From the NCBI GenBank assembly GCA_004764695.1, contig SMSO01000014.1:5024345-5088344 (forward strand): a DNA stretch of 64,000 bases, in the 5' to 3' direction. Each line of letters starts with the position of its first letter. Within the stretch, counting starts at the first letter, position 1. Under the pieces are notes generated by a model that worked only from the letters and a program-made list of their open reading frames with translations, made no database searches and was not told where the DNA came from. The DNA comes from Schizochytrium sp. TIO01 (Eukaryota > Sar > Bigyra > Thraustochytrida > Thraustochytriidae). Below, in pieces: positions 21,036 to 30,093 of the stretch. The translations under genes and the position numbers were made by a program.

Positions 21036-23069
21036 TTATGCAGGGAGGTTTTGAATAAGAAGTGCCTCTCGAAGGATACCATTAATCACGCCAGCAACCA
21101 CGTTTTTGTTTGAGGGAATATTAAGAATGCGCCTGTTCCCGGAGCCATCGGAGCTCCCGTCGCTGTCAGAGTTGAAAGTATCAAAACCTTCATTGCTATC
21201 ACCCTCGCCAGCGGGACCACCACCACTATCGTACTCACCACCGCCACCGCCCCCGCCACTACTGCTGCTACCAACAGCTTCTCCCTCGCCATTTTCATCG
21301 AACGAAGCCGAGGGTGATGAATCTTGATCATTGTTGCTGCTACTTGAGCTGGAGCCAGAAGGAGAACCAGAACTCTTCGACGGAGAAGTGTCTGACAGAG
21401 ATACTCGGGGGTCCACAATCGTCTCTTGGAAGTTGAAAAGAGGTGCAGCTTCACGAAGAGACTTGCGAATCTGCATTTTATTTTGAGGATCTAAGGTCAT
21501 CGCCTCAAGTGTGTGGATTTCCGACAACCTATCAGAGAAGCATGAAACTCCAGCTGTAAGATACGAGATTGCTTTCCAGTCAAGCTGAAGCCTGAAGGGT
21601 AGCGGGATATCATCAAAAAGTAAAATTGGCACACAACCAGCTCGAATTGCGTCATACAAAGTGGCGATACCCTCAATAAACGGATGGTCATTGCCACGGC
21701 GCATCACAAAGCAGTTCTCCGAGTGTTCCATGTTAAAGGCGTGCTGCTTTCTTGCGTCTATAAGACCACTAGGATGGTTGCGTCCCGAGATACGAGCCCT
21801 AGACTCAGTCAACTGGAACCCTATTGTTTTTAGAGACTTGATGGTGCTCGAATCCGGAAAGACCTCTTCAAAGAAGAATTGCGTACTGCGATCCATAATC
21901 TCGTCCTTTGATACATCAAACTTGATATAAGGGTTTGGCAAGAGAGGAACTGTAATGGCTTTATTTAAAACCGCCTGGCTGACTGAGCTCGACTTCCGTG
22001 CTTTTTTGCGCAGCTGCTTCTTAAATTGTTTGGGCATGAAAATCTCAGAGCTCATCAAGAAGTAAACATTTCCAAGCACAAGCTGCTGGAAAAGTTCGGG
22101 AGGCATGGAGTCTCGGCAACCTACCTCACCGTAAGGCCGAGAGTGAATGACCATGAAACGCCCACGGAGACTTTTGTCTGCCCACATGGGAAATTTATTC
22201 AGTGCATCCATCGCAGAGATCATGCGGTCTGTATGTGTCAGTTGTGCATCAGTAAGGAATGGGCAGTAATCTTGAAGCAAGCTTGAGTCGGGAAGCTCAT
22301 ACGAAACGTATGGCAGCAAACTAGGAATGATAAAATCTGCATCCTCCACTTTCGTGACACGATTTGGGTGTCGCTTGAGCCCGTCCAAGAGTGCAATATC
22401 TGTCAATGCGTATCGGAAGTTCTGGTTCTCGTGCACATTGGTGTTCATTAGGAGACTCTTCAAATCAAGTTCATTGCCCTCTTCAGGCAAAGGGACTTCC
22501 AAAACTGAGAAAAGACACTGAACAATCAGATTGGCATCTATTGCAGAACCCTCCTCATAGATATAAAACCTTCCATTGGGAATACTTGAGAACGGCTCCT
22601 TTACGAAATGATCCGCCTTGGTGGCCCACGTCGGAAGGTATGGATCTTCTTTAGAATGAATACAAATCGGTACTGGAGACATTGTGGGCGCAAGCATCGA
22701 ATCCTCGTCCTGTGTCGAGCCCTCGCCCGAAGATGGCGACCAATTCTTTTGGAAATCTAGATTTGAATCACTTGATCCAGAGGCTTCCCCTGCTTGGAAT
22801 TCAGTTTGCTGATCGTAGGCATCTAACGAGGGTGTGCTGACGGTCACAATCGTCGGTGCAAAATATTCTAGCAATTGAACACATACAAAACCAGCCAAAA
22901 CTCCAGCAGCGCAAAGCTTCAAGAATTCGAACATCGTCATACCTCCGCCACGCGTGCTGGTGCTTTGATTTCCCGATGTTGAGGACGTCGTACCCGCATT
23001 GCGAAGTGACCTGGCTTGCTCAATATCCTGATTGTAATCATCGCGATGCAATCTTCGGGTGCTTGACAT
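21036..23069 (-). CDS. Exostosin-family (GT47-like) type II membrane glycosyltransferase
   Basis: Predicted Golgi glycosyltransferase of 677 residues. A short basic cytosolic tail (1-45) precedes one membrane anchor at about 46-66 (FLKLCAAGVLAGFVCVQLL), as in type II Golgi enzymes. A Ser/Glu-rich stem follows, then an exostosin-like region from about 160 to 530. The family signature is clear near 450-498. CFVMRRGN corresponds to the usual CPRGD segment, and YDAIRAGCVPILLFDDIPLPF is the conserved nucleotide-sugar-binding block, followed by LDWKAISYL. The tail (550-650) is a Ser/Gly/Asp-rich low-complexity extension not typical of the catalytic core. The acceptor sugar cannot be inferred. The start is the only N-terminal ATG that leaves the anchor intact. 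Confidence 0.85.
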   Translation of the reverse strand: MSSTRRLHRDDYNQDIEQARSLRNAGTTSSTSGNQSTSTRGGGMTMFEFLKLCAAGVLAGFVCVQLLEYFAPTIVTVSTPSLDAYDQQTEFQAGEASGSSDSNLDFQKNWSPSSGEGSTQDEDSMLAPTMSPVPICIHSKEDPYLPTWATKADHFVKEPFSSIPNGRFYIYEEGSAIDANLIVQCLFSVLEVPLPEEGNELDLKSLLMNTNVHENQNFRYALTDIALLDGLKRHPNRVTKVEDADFIIPSLLPYVSYELPDSSLLQDYCPFLTDAQLTHTDRMISAMDALNKFPMWADKSLRGRFMVIHSRPYGEVGCRDSMPPELFQQLVLGNVYFLMSSEIFMPKQFKKQLRKKARKSSSVSQAVLNKAITVPLLPNPYIKFDVSKDEIMDRSTQFFFEEVFPDSSTIKSLKTIGFQLTESRARISGRNHPSGLIDARKQHAFNMEHSENCFVMRRGNDHPFIEGIATLYDAIRAGCVPILLFDDIPLPFRLQLDWKAISYLTAGVSCFSDRLSEIHTLEAMTLDPQNKMQIRKSLREAAPLFNFQETIVDPRVSLSDTSPSKSSGSPSGSSSSSSNNDQDSSPSASFDENGEGEAVGSSSSGGGGGGGEYDSGGGPAGEGDSNEGFDTFNSDSDGSSDGSGNRRILNIPSNKNVVAGVINGILREALLIQNLPA

Positions 23070-24261
23070 TTTGATGCTGTCAGTTTATTAGTCCTCTTCA
23101 AGTGCAGTAGAGCGAATGGACAAAATTTAAGGTAAACTCGAGGCACGTCGTTTTTATATTATCAAGACTGTTTTTCCTTCTTCTCCTGCTCCGGCAGACC
23201 ACGCGATCGCTGATGTCCCAAAAGCCGTCACCAACCTCACTAATAATGTTTCTCACAAGGCAGGTACTGCTGCCTTAGCAAAAGGGTCGTTTGCAGGTCG
23301 AGAATTGCAATTATGAGCGCGCTGGAATGCGTAATTCAATCCTGCCAATGCAAAACAACCTGGCGTCAGCCCGCTCTATCGCAGGAAACACAGCGAAGAG
23401 CCCGTGCGTGAGGCAGTGATCCAAGCGTTTAAGAGAAGCCTCAGTACCCGTATGGTGAGAATGAGCGATAAAGCACAGTTTTAAGCGCGAGCTACAGCGG
23501 AACGCTTCGAGGATAGGTGGCTGAGATGAGAGAAAGACCGCAGATTTCAAATGAAGTGATTGAAGTGCTCACTCGCTGCGAGCGTACCGTGTTCCCTAGC
23601 GCTATGAAAGAAGGCTATCGCAGCGACAAGAAGTCCGACCAGAGGCCCAAGCCCACCAGGCTCGTTACCTACCCCGTATCACGCCCGAGGCACGGCGCGT
23701 TCGAGGTTTCCCGCGAGCCGACGCCGGTGAAGACAGTTTGAAAGAAAGATCAAACGATCTTTCAAGCAAGCGGACAACCTCCAAATAAGACCCAACTCCT
23801 CCCCAAAGACCAAGCAACAAGCCAAATTATGGCACGAGATCAACTCCGGGAACCCAGTAGGAGCAGGTCTCGGACCCTTGATTTCCAGTCCTGCCTTGGG
23901 CACCTGAGGTGTCTTCGAACCTTCGCGTGGATTGTTGTGCAATCGCTCGTGAGAGGGAGAGAGAGAAAAGCAGCACTGGTCACTTTAAACAACATGCAAA
24001 CACCCAAAGTACCATTGGTAGGCACACTATTACTTTCATGACTCATATAATAATAACAGCAACAGGCAGCAATCAATGCCAAGAGTCAAAATCGCATTAA
24101 ACCCTTCGAAGGATTCGGCACCCGACCAGTGCAACGGAATTGCAGATCCTCGCCCTCCCGGCTTCCCACCGCAGGCCCTTTCGCGAGGATTTGCACCCAG
24201 CCAGCCGAGCCTCAACACGAGCGGGTGAGCGATTTCGTTGCTTGTGCTCCAAGTTCTTATT

Positions 24262-24326
24262 TATTCATTCATTCATTCATTCATTCATTCATTCATTCAT
24301 TCATTCATTCATTCATTCATTCATTC
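24262..24326. repeat. (CATT)n microsatellite
   Basis: About 16 perfect CATT tetramers. It is the inverse complement of the (GAAT)n array at 24641-24709. Confidence 0.95.
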
Positions 24327-24640
24327 GAGTTGAGTGCCTCCTACTAGGACTCCTAGCCCTGCCTACCTCTCCTGTAGTACCTGCTTTCTAAATGACGATC
24401 CCTTTAAGACCTGACTCGCTCCCTACCCGCGCCTAATAAACCCTTACCAGTACTCACAGCCACCATAAAAGGTAGCAGTGGCGGCTCCTAGAGCTATAGG
24501 TAGAAGGGCCGTAAGATGCGGCGGAGTAGAAAGAAAACCCCAGTCAGCGTAAACTATAGCAGTGGCAATAAGACCCCTCTCTTTCTTTGTTTGTTGGTTT
24601 GTTTATTCGATCAATGAGCGAATAATTGAATAATTGAGTC

Positions 24641-24709
24641 AATGAATGAATGAGTAAATGAATGAATGAATGAATGAATGAATGAATGAATGAATGAGTG
24701 AATGAATGG
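24641..24709. repeat. (GAAT)n microsatellite
   Basis: About 15 GAAT tetramers with two GAGT variants, lying about 315 bases from the complementary (CATT)n array. Confidence 0.95.
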
Positions 24710-25065
24710 ATACTGCTGTGGCGATCTGGCTGTTTCCTGGAGCGGGAGGCAGCAAAGAAGAGAGTGCCAGCGAAGAAGAGCCCGCTGCTTCGAGGCTGGA
24801 GCTGCGGCGACCGTGTCCGCAGAGAGGTTTTCTTTCTCTTGTGGATGAAGCCACGAGAAACCCCTCTTCTGTATCCTCCTCATCAAATGCCGGCTTTATC
24901 TATCTCTGTCTGTTTTCTATCTTTTTCATTCATTGTACCTTTTTGGAATTCATATCATCACAGAGACTGAGGGCACTAGGAAACGCTAAGAGACTGCTAT
25001 CAAGAGCTTTCTTTACATAACTGAAGCAGAGGCCTAGCGAGCGGCTATGTGGGTTCTAGCGAGCG

Positions 25066-25066
<1 letters not shown>

Positions 25067-25103
<37 letters not shown>

Positions 25104-25206
25104 TCTTTGTTTTTGTTTTGTTTATTTATTTATTTGTTTGTTTATTTGTTTGTTTTTGTTTTGTTTGTTTTTTGTTTATTTGTTTTGTTTGTTTGTTCTG
25201 TTTGGA
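25067..25206. repeat. (CT)n followed by TTTG/TTTA tetramers
   Basis: About 16 CT dinucleotides lead into a T-rich stretch of mixed TTTG and TTTA units. The whole tract is pyrimidine-biased on the top strand. Confidence 0.9.
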
Positions 25207-25965
25207 TATTGGGCTTGGCATTATCTAACTCGTAGAAGGAGTAGAAATGCAGATATTTATTGCTTACATACACTATAAGAAAGAAAGAAAAAGAAGAAAA
25301 GAAAGATATGATGATAGTTTGGATTTGGTGTTTGGAGGTCTCTTGCTAGGTAGGTATTAACACAACGTCAGGCCTCGTGGGGCTACTGACGCGAGCACTG
25401 GCCTCGAAACCTAGTCGGGTAGAGGGTTGGTTCCCTTGCAGGAGTGGCGCGCTAGTGCGCAGTTCTACTTCAATATCTTCAGGCTTCGTTCGTTACTTTT
25501 AGCTACCAGGTATCTCTATCTATCTCTCTATCTACTGAGCTGTAGGTTTAGAGCGAGGCAAAAGAAAGCCGAAGAAGTCTTGCTTGCTTGCTTGCTTGCT
25601 TGCTTTGCAGGAATTCGAGGACAGGGACGAGGGCAAAGGCTCATTATTGATCAGCAAAGGCGCCTTCGTAGTTGTGTCGTGTAGCTCAATTCACAAGATT
25701 GTGTGGTGCAAAGTTCTGAGGGTTTGACTCATCTGCAACGAAGCTCGCTCGTCGAAGTAGCGGAAAGCAAGCAAGGCTGTAACTCGTGTGACGCCTTACG
25801 GTTGCTCTGGAGTCTTTAGGGGCACTGTCCTGGTGGCGAGCTGGAAAAGGAATCCCAGCCTATCATACATCTTCTAGAAATTACGCATAAAACCTCTGTG
25901 ACAGGCTCAGATTAGTCAGAAGTAGTCTTAGTTCGCTGCTTTGATCAATTGCGAGAGTGGACAAA

Positions 25966-27843
25966 ATGTCGAGCCCAAGCCCGAAGAATGCTGACAGGTC
26001 GCACTGGGTTAAGGACGAGTTTGTTCTTAGTTGCGATGCCTGCGACACCAAGTTCACCATGTCGATTCGAAAGCACCACTGCAGAAAATGCGGATCTGTG
26101 TTTTGTGCTCGCTGTGCATCAAAATACGCGCCCCTCCCAGAACTTGGTTACCCAAAGAACTCACCACAGCGTGTCTGTGAAAGCTGCTATACCAAGGTAA
26201 CAAGCGGTGAGTCGGGTGCCACGAGTACTAATGTGGACCACTGTGACGCCACTGTTGAAGGCCTCAAGCGCCTGTACCGCGCAGGCATTAAGCCGCTCGA
26301 AGTGCAGTTCAAGTTCGGAGAGTTCTACTCGCCAGTCATGACGGATGCTGACTTCGATGCGAAACCTATGGTTCTGCTGATCGGCCAGTACTCCGTGGGT
26401 AAAACATCTTTCATCCGCTTCTTGGTAGGCCGCGACTTTCCCGGCCAGCGAATTGGACCAGAGCCCACAACTGATCGGTTTACTATTGTTGCGGGAACCG
26501 ATGATCCTACCGCAAGCGACAGCGTAATTCCTGGAAATGCCCTTGCCGTTCAGTCTGACAGGCCTTTTCGATCTCTCCAACGGTTTGGTGCTGCATTTCT
26601 CGATAAACTCGAGTGTGCTCAAACAAGTACCTGCGCTGAGGGCGGTAAGGCTGATATTCTCAACCTCATCACGTTTGTAGATACCCCTGGTGTATTGGCT
26701 GGCGAGAAGCAACGCATCGGACGCTCTTACGACTATACTGGTGTTGTGGAATGGTTTGCAGGCCGATGTGACCGCATTCTGCTTCTTTTTGATGCGCACA
26801 AGCTTGACATTAGCGACGAATTCCAAACCGCTATTGCTGCACTTCGAGGACATGACGAGAAGATTCGCGTTGTCCTTAACAAAGCAGACTCCATCGACGC
26901 GCAGCAGCTCATGCGGGTGCACGGCGCACTCATGTGGTCATTGGGCAAAATTATTCGTACCCCCGAGGTCGTGCGCGTTTACGTGGGCAGCTTTTGGGAC
27001 AGCCCTGTGCAAAACCGCCTATTCGAGGACCTCTTCCGCAAGGAAAGTAAAGACCTCATTGACGATCTAAGGTCCTTGCCTGGCTCTGCCGTAACCCGAA
27101 AGGTTAACGAGGTAGTAAAGCGTGCTCGTGCGGCCAAAACCCACGCTCTTATTGTAGATCACCTTCGAAACAAACTTCCTTTCTTTGGCAAAGAAAAGGC
27201 TTTGAACAACATGCTTGACAACCTTGAAGCGGAGTATGAAGAAGTTCATCGCAAATATGGTGTTCCCTTGGGCGATTTCCCACGCCCCGAGACATTTCGC
27301 CGAGCGCTAAAGACCCATACGGACAACGACTTGTCTCAATTCCCGCCCCTCAACCAACGTATGATTGTGGAACTTAATGAAATTCTCTCGTCGCAGCTTC
27401 CTCGCCTCCATGCCCGCCATACAGCCGAGGCAGGCCGAAAGCGGGCTGCTGGTTTGAAAAAGGTCAATGGTGAGGATAACCCGTTTGGTTATGAGAGGGG
27501 TCATGAGAACAGCTCCAATACTGGTCAGTGGGCTATTGACCCTGAATCTTTGGCTGTTTACGCTGGTGAATTCGATGCGCTTGGACCTGTTGCCGATGTG
27601 GACGGTAAGCGCAAAATCCCAGGGGCTCAAGTTCGCGATGTATTGTTGGCCTCTGGAGTTCCCAAATCGAGCCTCCGCCAAATTTGGGAGCTCAGCGATC
27701 TTGATCAAGATGGCTCTCTCACCCTAGATGAATTTGCGATCGCCAAGCACCTGATCGAGACTATTGCTCTCAAAGGAGAGCCTCTTCCTGAGAAGCTTCC
27801 GGCTTCTTGGATTCCTCCTGCCCCAGCACGCAGAGGTGCCTAA
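25966..27843 (+). CDS. FYVE-EHD-EH fusion: membrane-remodelling dynamin-like ATPase
   Basis: EHD proteins are dynamin-related ATPases that tubulate or cut endosomal membranes. This 625-residue protein starts at the ATG at 25966 (AAAATGT). Residues 14-77 form a FYVE zinc finger with HWVKDE, two early CxxC pairs, the phosphatidylinositol-3-phosphate-binding RKHHCRKCG and the closing RVCESC. The EHD core follows. P-loop GQYSVGKT is at 140-147, switch residues at EPTTDRF, DTPG at 239-242, and NKAD at 305-308. Helical-domain sequence and an internal NPF (505-507) come next. A C-terminal EH domain spans about 520-615 with EF-hand loop DLDQDGSLTLDE (578-589), and LPASWIPP ends the protein. Animal EHDs have the C-terminal EH but no FYVE. 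The extra finger suggests PI3P-directed targeting to early endosomes, which is inference. Confidence 0.95.
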   Translation: MSSPSPKNADRSHWVKDEFVLSCDACDTKFTMSIRKHHCRKCGSVFCARCASKYAPLPELGYPKNSPQRVCESCYTKVTSGESGATSTNVDHCDATVEGLKRLYRAGIKPLEVQFKFGEFYSPVMTDADFDAKPMVLLIGQYSVGKTSFIRFLVGRDFPGQRIGPEPTTDRFTIVAGTDDPTASDSVIPGNALAVQSDRPFRSLQRFGAAFLDKLECAQTSTCAEGGKADILNLITFVDTPGVLAGEKQRIGRSYDYTGVVEWFAGRCDRILLLFDAHKLDISDEFQTAIAALRGHDEKIRVVLNKADSIDAQQLMRVHGALMWSLGKIIRTPEVVRVYVGSFWDSPVQNRLFEDLFRKESKDLIDDLRSLPGSAVTRKVNEVVKRARAAKTHALIVDHLRNKLPFFGKEKALNNMLDNLEAEYEEVHRKYGVPLGDFPRPETFRRALKTHTDNDLSQFPPLNQRMIVELNEILSSQLPRLHARHTAEAGRKRAAGLKKVNGEDNPFGYERGHENSSNTGQWAIDPESLAVYAGEFDALGPVADVDGKRKIPGAQVRDVLLASGVPKSSLRQIWELSDLDQDGSLTLDEFAIAKHLIETIALKGEPLPEKLPASWIPPAPARRGA

Positions 27844-28497
27844 TTTGTACCACTCTTTACACAACTTCACGCATTCCTCCCATGTTTGCTCTTCATCTAA
27901 GCTGGGACACAGGAATTCTACTATTAGAACAGATTTATTTCACGTGTAGCCTTTCTTCTTTTCATTTTTCAAATTCTTTCCTTGTAACGCGCATATTTTC
28001 TTCATGTTGTCAGGCTGAAGAGCACTACATTTAATTCCTGTTGAGGCTTATTGTCATCCAAGCTGGCTTCACAATATCTTAGTTTTCAACTTCAAGTATT
28101 GAAATAGGTTTTCTCCCTCTCTGAACAACCTTATTATTGTGTTATAAGAGTTGAGGATAAAAGAAACTAATCTGAAAAATTCAAGAGCCTGCCTGGAGCT
28201 GTTCATGTGTTGTCCAATTTGAGTCTGTAAGATCATTCTTGTAGACTAGCTTCCGCGTGCTGTTCTTCATTTGTGTGATTTCATCAATACTATACGGAAT
28301 GGAAGCTATACAAAATGACTCATAAGATTGTCTATGAACAGGATGTCAGAAGAATAAGCAAGAAAACCTCGCCATGATCTCGATTACCTACTTGCTAATC
28401 ATACACTACAAAAGCTTTTGAGGCGAAATAATCTTTGAGGGGAGGGGTGATCACGATTATATTGGCGAATGCAGACAAAGATTTGACTTTTCCTCAT
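27844..28497. other. Convergent 3' spacer
   Basis: AT-rich sequence between the stop of the FYVE-EHD gene (+) and the stop of the TVP38-like gene (-). It should hold both 3' UTRs. No coding signal or repeat stands out. Confidence 0.6.
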
Positions 28498-29364
28498 CTA
28501 CTGCCGCTTTCTTGAGTCAGACTTATCTGTTGAGATACTTTCTCCTTTACTGCCTTGCTCTTTCTCATCATCGATGCCTGCATCCTTGAGTGCTTTGCTG
28601 CTTACATCAGAGAGGATTTTTACAACAGCAAGGCCGGCGACAAGCCCGAGCGCCATCACACCCTTTTGCAAAGGCGTGGTACCTTTATCAAGAGCAGTTT
28701 TGCCCATCGCACCGACATTGCAATACGCTGTTGTACCAGGAAGCACCCCCAGCCATGTACCAACAACAAATTTCCACAGCTTCATTTGGGTGATTCCACA
28801 AAGATAGTTATTCATACCAAAAGGAATTAGAGGAGAAAGGCGCAAAAGCAAGGTGATTTTAAGACCTTCATTGCTGACAGCTCGGTCAATCGCATCAAAC
28901 TTCTTGCCATACTTACGCTCCAGAAAGCCTCGTACATAGGGGCCTAGAAAAACAGCCACGAGTCATTATAAATCATGTCAGACAAAAATTACATTCATCA
29001 CACCTAAACCAGATCTACAAGTATAACTTACCAACAACGTAACGCGACATAGAGAAGGCAGCACCTGCAGCAAGTGCCTGAGTAAAGCGATGAGAAGAGC
29101 TGCATAGAATGTGCCGTAGACATAGCCCGTTGTCATGTGGAAGCCCCAGAGCGGAAGCATGAAAACTGTGGAGATTACGTAGATTACGAAGAGCAGTAAA
29201 GGACCTTTCACAGGGCCAAGCTCCCCGAGCACATCCTCCAAGTTGTCCATATAGCTCTTGCCAAGCTCTACAAGCTCCTCTACAGTCATACCGCTTTGGA
29301 CAAAGGCGGCACCGCCAACACAAGCCGCGGCAACAGCTCCAAGAATAGCTACCTTGAGACTCAT
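28498..29364 (-). CDS. TVP38/TMEM64 (SNARE-associated, DedA-like) membrane protein, one intron and one frame break
   Basis: Polytopic membrane protein of the family that includes yeast Tvp38, with scramblase-related folds. It starts at the ATG at 29364 (MSLKVAILGAV), with a first membrane segment and then the family core (LPLWGFHMTTGYVYG). An 88-nt intron at 28944-29031 has donor GTAAGT and acceptor TTTTTCTAG, and splicing joins SRYVVG to PYVRGFLERKYGK. Later membrane segments include PLIPFGMNNYLCGI and VVGTWLGVLPGTTAY. Before the intron, about 29085, the frame must shift once: GYVYGTFYAALLIA lies in one frame and TQALAAGAAFSMSRYV in another. Family spacing fits one missing base, probably a T in the TTT run, better than removal of a 44-nt stretch. 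Expected product is about 260 residues. Confidence 0.75.
28944..29031 (-). other. Spliceosomal intron (88 nt)
   Basis: Read on the minus strand, it opens with GTAAGTTATAC and closes with a pyrimidine-rich TTTTTCTAG. It is phase 1 (G|GC). Both flanking exons read as one conserved membrane-protein segment after removal. It is the clearest intron in the window and a template for judging others. Confidence 0.85.
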
Positions 29365-30093
29365 TTTCACAGTTGCAGATGTACCCTCAACGAAGACTTT
29401 CCTTAGGTTCAATGTATGCACTCGATACCAAACAAGCGTCTCTGAGCGTTTCTAATTACTACACAGATCTCACTGCTAATTGGGTGGTTTATCGTTTCGT
29501 TGTTGCGCTTCTTCTGTTCGACGAACTAAACCGAAGTAGACAAGAAAATAGAATCCACCTCGCGCCGCTAATCAGACCAGTAACTTCTGCCAAAGATACA
29601 ATCACGTTTTACACCTATCGAGAGACTTTTATGAATTAAAATCACAGGCTAAACCTGAACCAGCATAAAGCTCTGAAGCAGCGGGCGTGCCACCTCGACA
29701 GCTTGGAGAATGATCTTGGTCCCCAAGATTACCTACCTAAGTAGGTACAGTCTTTCCATGCAAAGCCTTGGTGAAGTGGAGACTCGCATTCTTCACATGC
29801 CCCCCCACATCTCATCGCTTTCTCTATAATACTCGCCAGGTACTTTCCACATTAGGGTTACAGTGCACCTTTAGGAAAATGAAAGTTATACCCCCCCGTA
29901 GATTCTGTTTAACCTGGGAAAGGGGAGTATATTGGAATAGTATGCGAATGGGGTGTGCGCTACTTGCCTCCGCGCTTGTCCCATTTTGAGGAGGCATGGC
30001 AGCGTTCTTGAGACTTCAATCACAACTTACTGATTGTGCGCTGCAGAACCCTTCGATGCACGACAAGATCTACAAGCTGCGGCCCCAGCGGCC
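29365..30093. promoter_or_regulatory. Divergent intergenic region, putative promoters
   Basis: The region of about 730 bases separates the TVP38-like gene (-) from the TPR-IQ-LRR gene (+), so it should contain both promoters. A perfect short palindrome lies near 29725-29745 (TACCTAC, CTAA, GTAGGTA). Just before the downstream ATG the sequence TTACTGATTGTGCGCTGCAG ending near 30046 resembles a branch site and splice acceptor, so the downstream gene may have an upstream exon. Assignment of any element is speculative. Confidence 0.3.

Larger units (their letters stand above)
23070..25965. other. Spacer with opposed microsatellites
   Basis: Divergent upstream region of the exostosin-like gene (-) and the FYVE-EHD gene (+). 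It contains CATT, GAAT, CT and TTTG arrays. Frames such as runs of HSFI are translations of the tetramer repeats and not genes. No tRNA found. Confidence 0.55.

Noticed and set aside
24245-24350. Tandem repeat considered as a CRISPR-like array
   Set aside because: It is an uninterrupted tetramer microsatellite with no spacers, in a eukaryotic genome.
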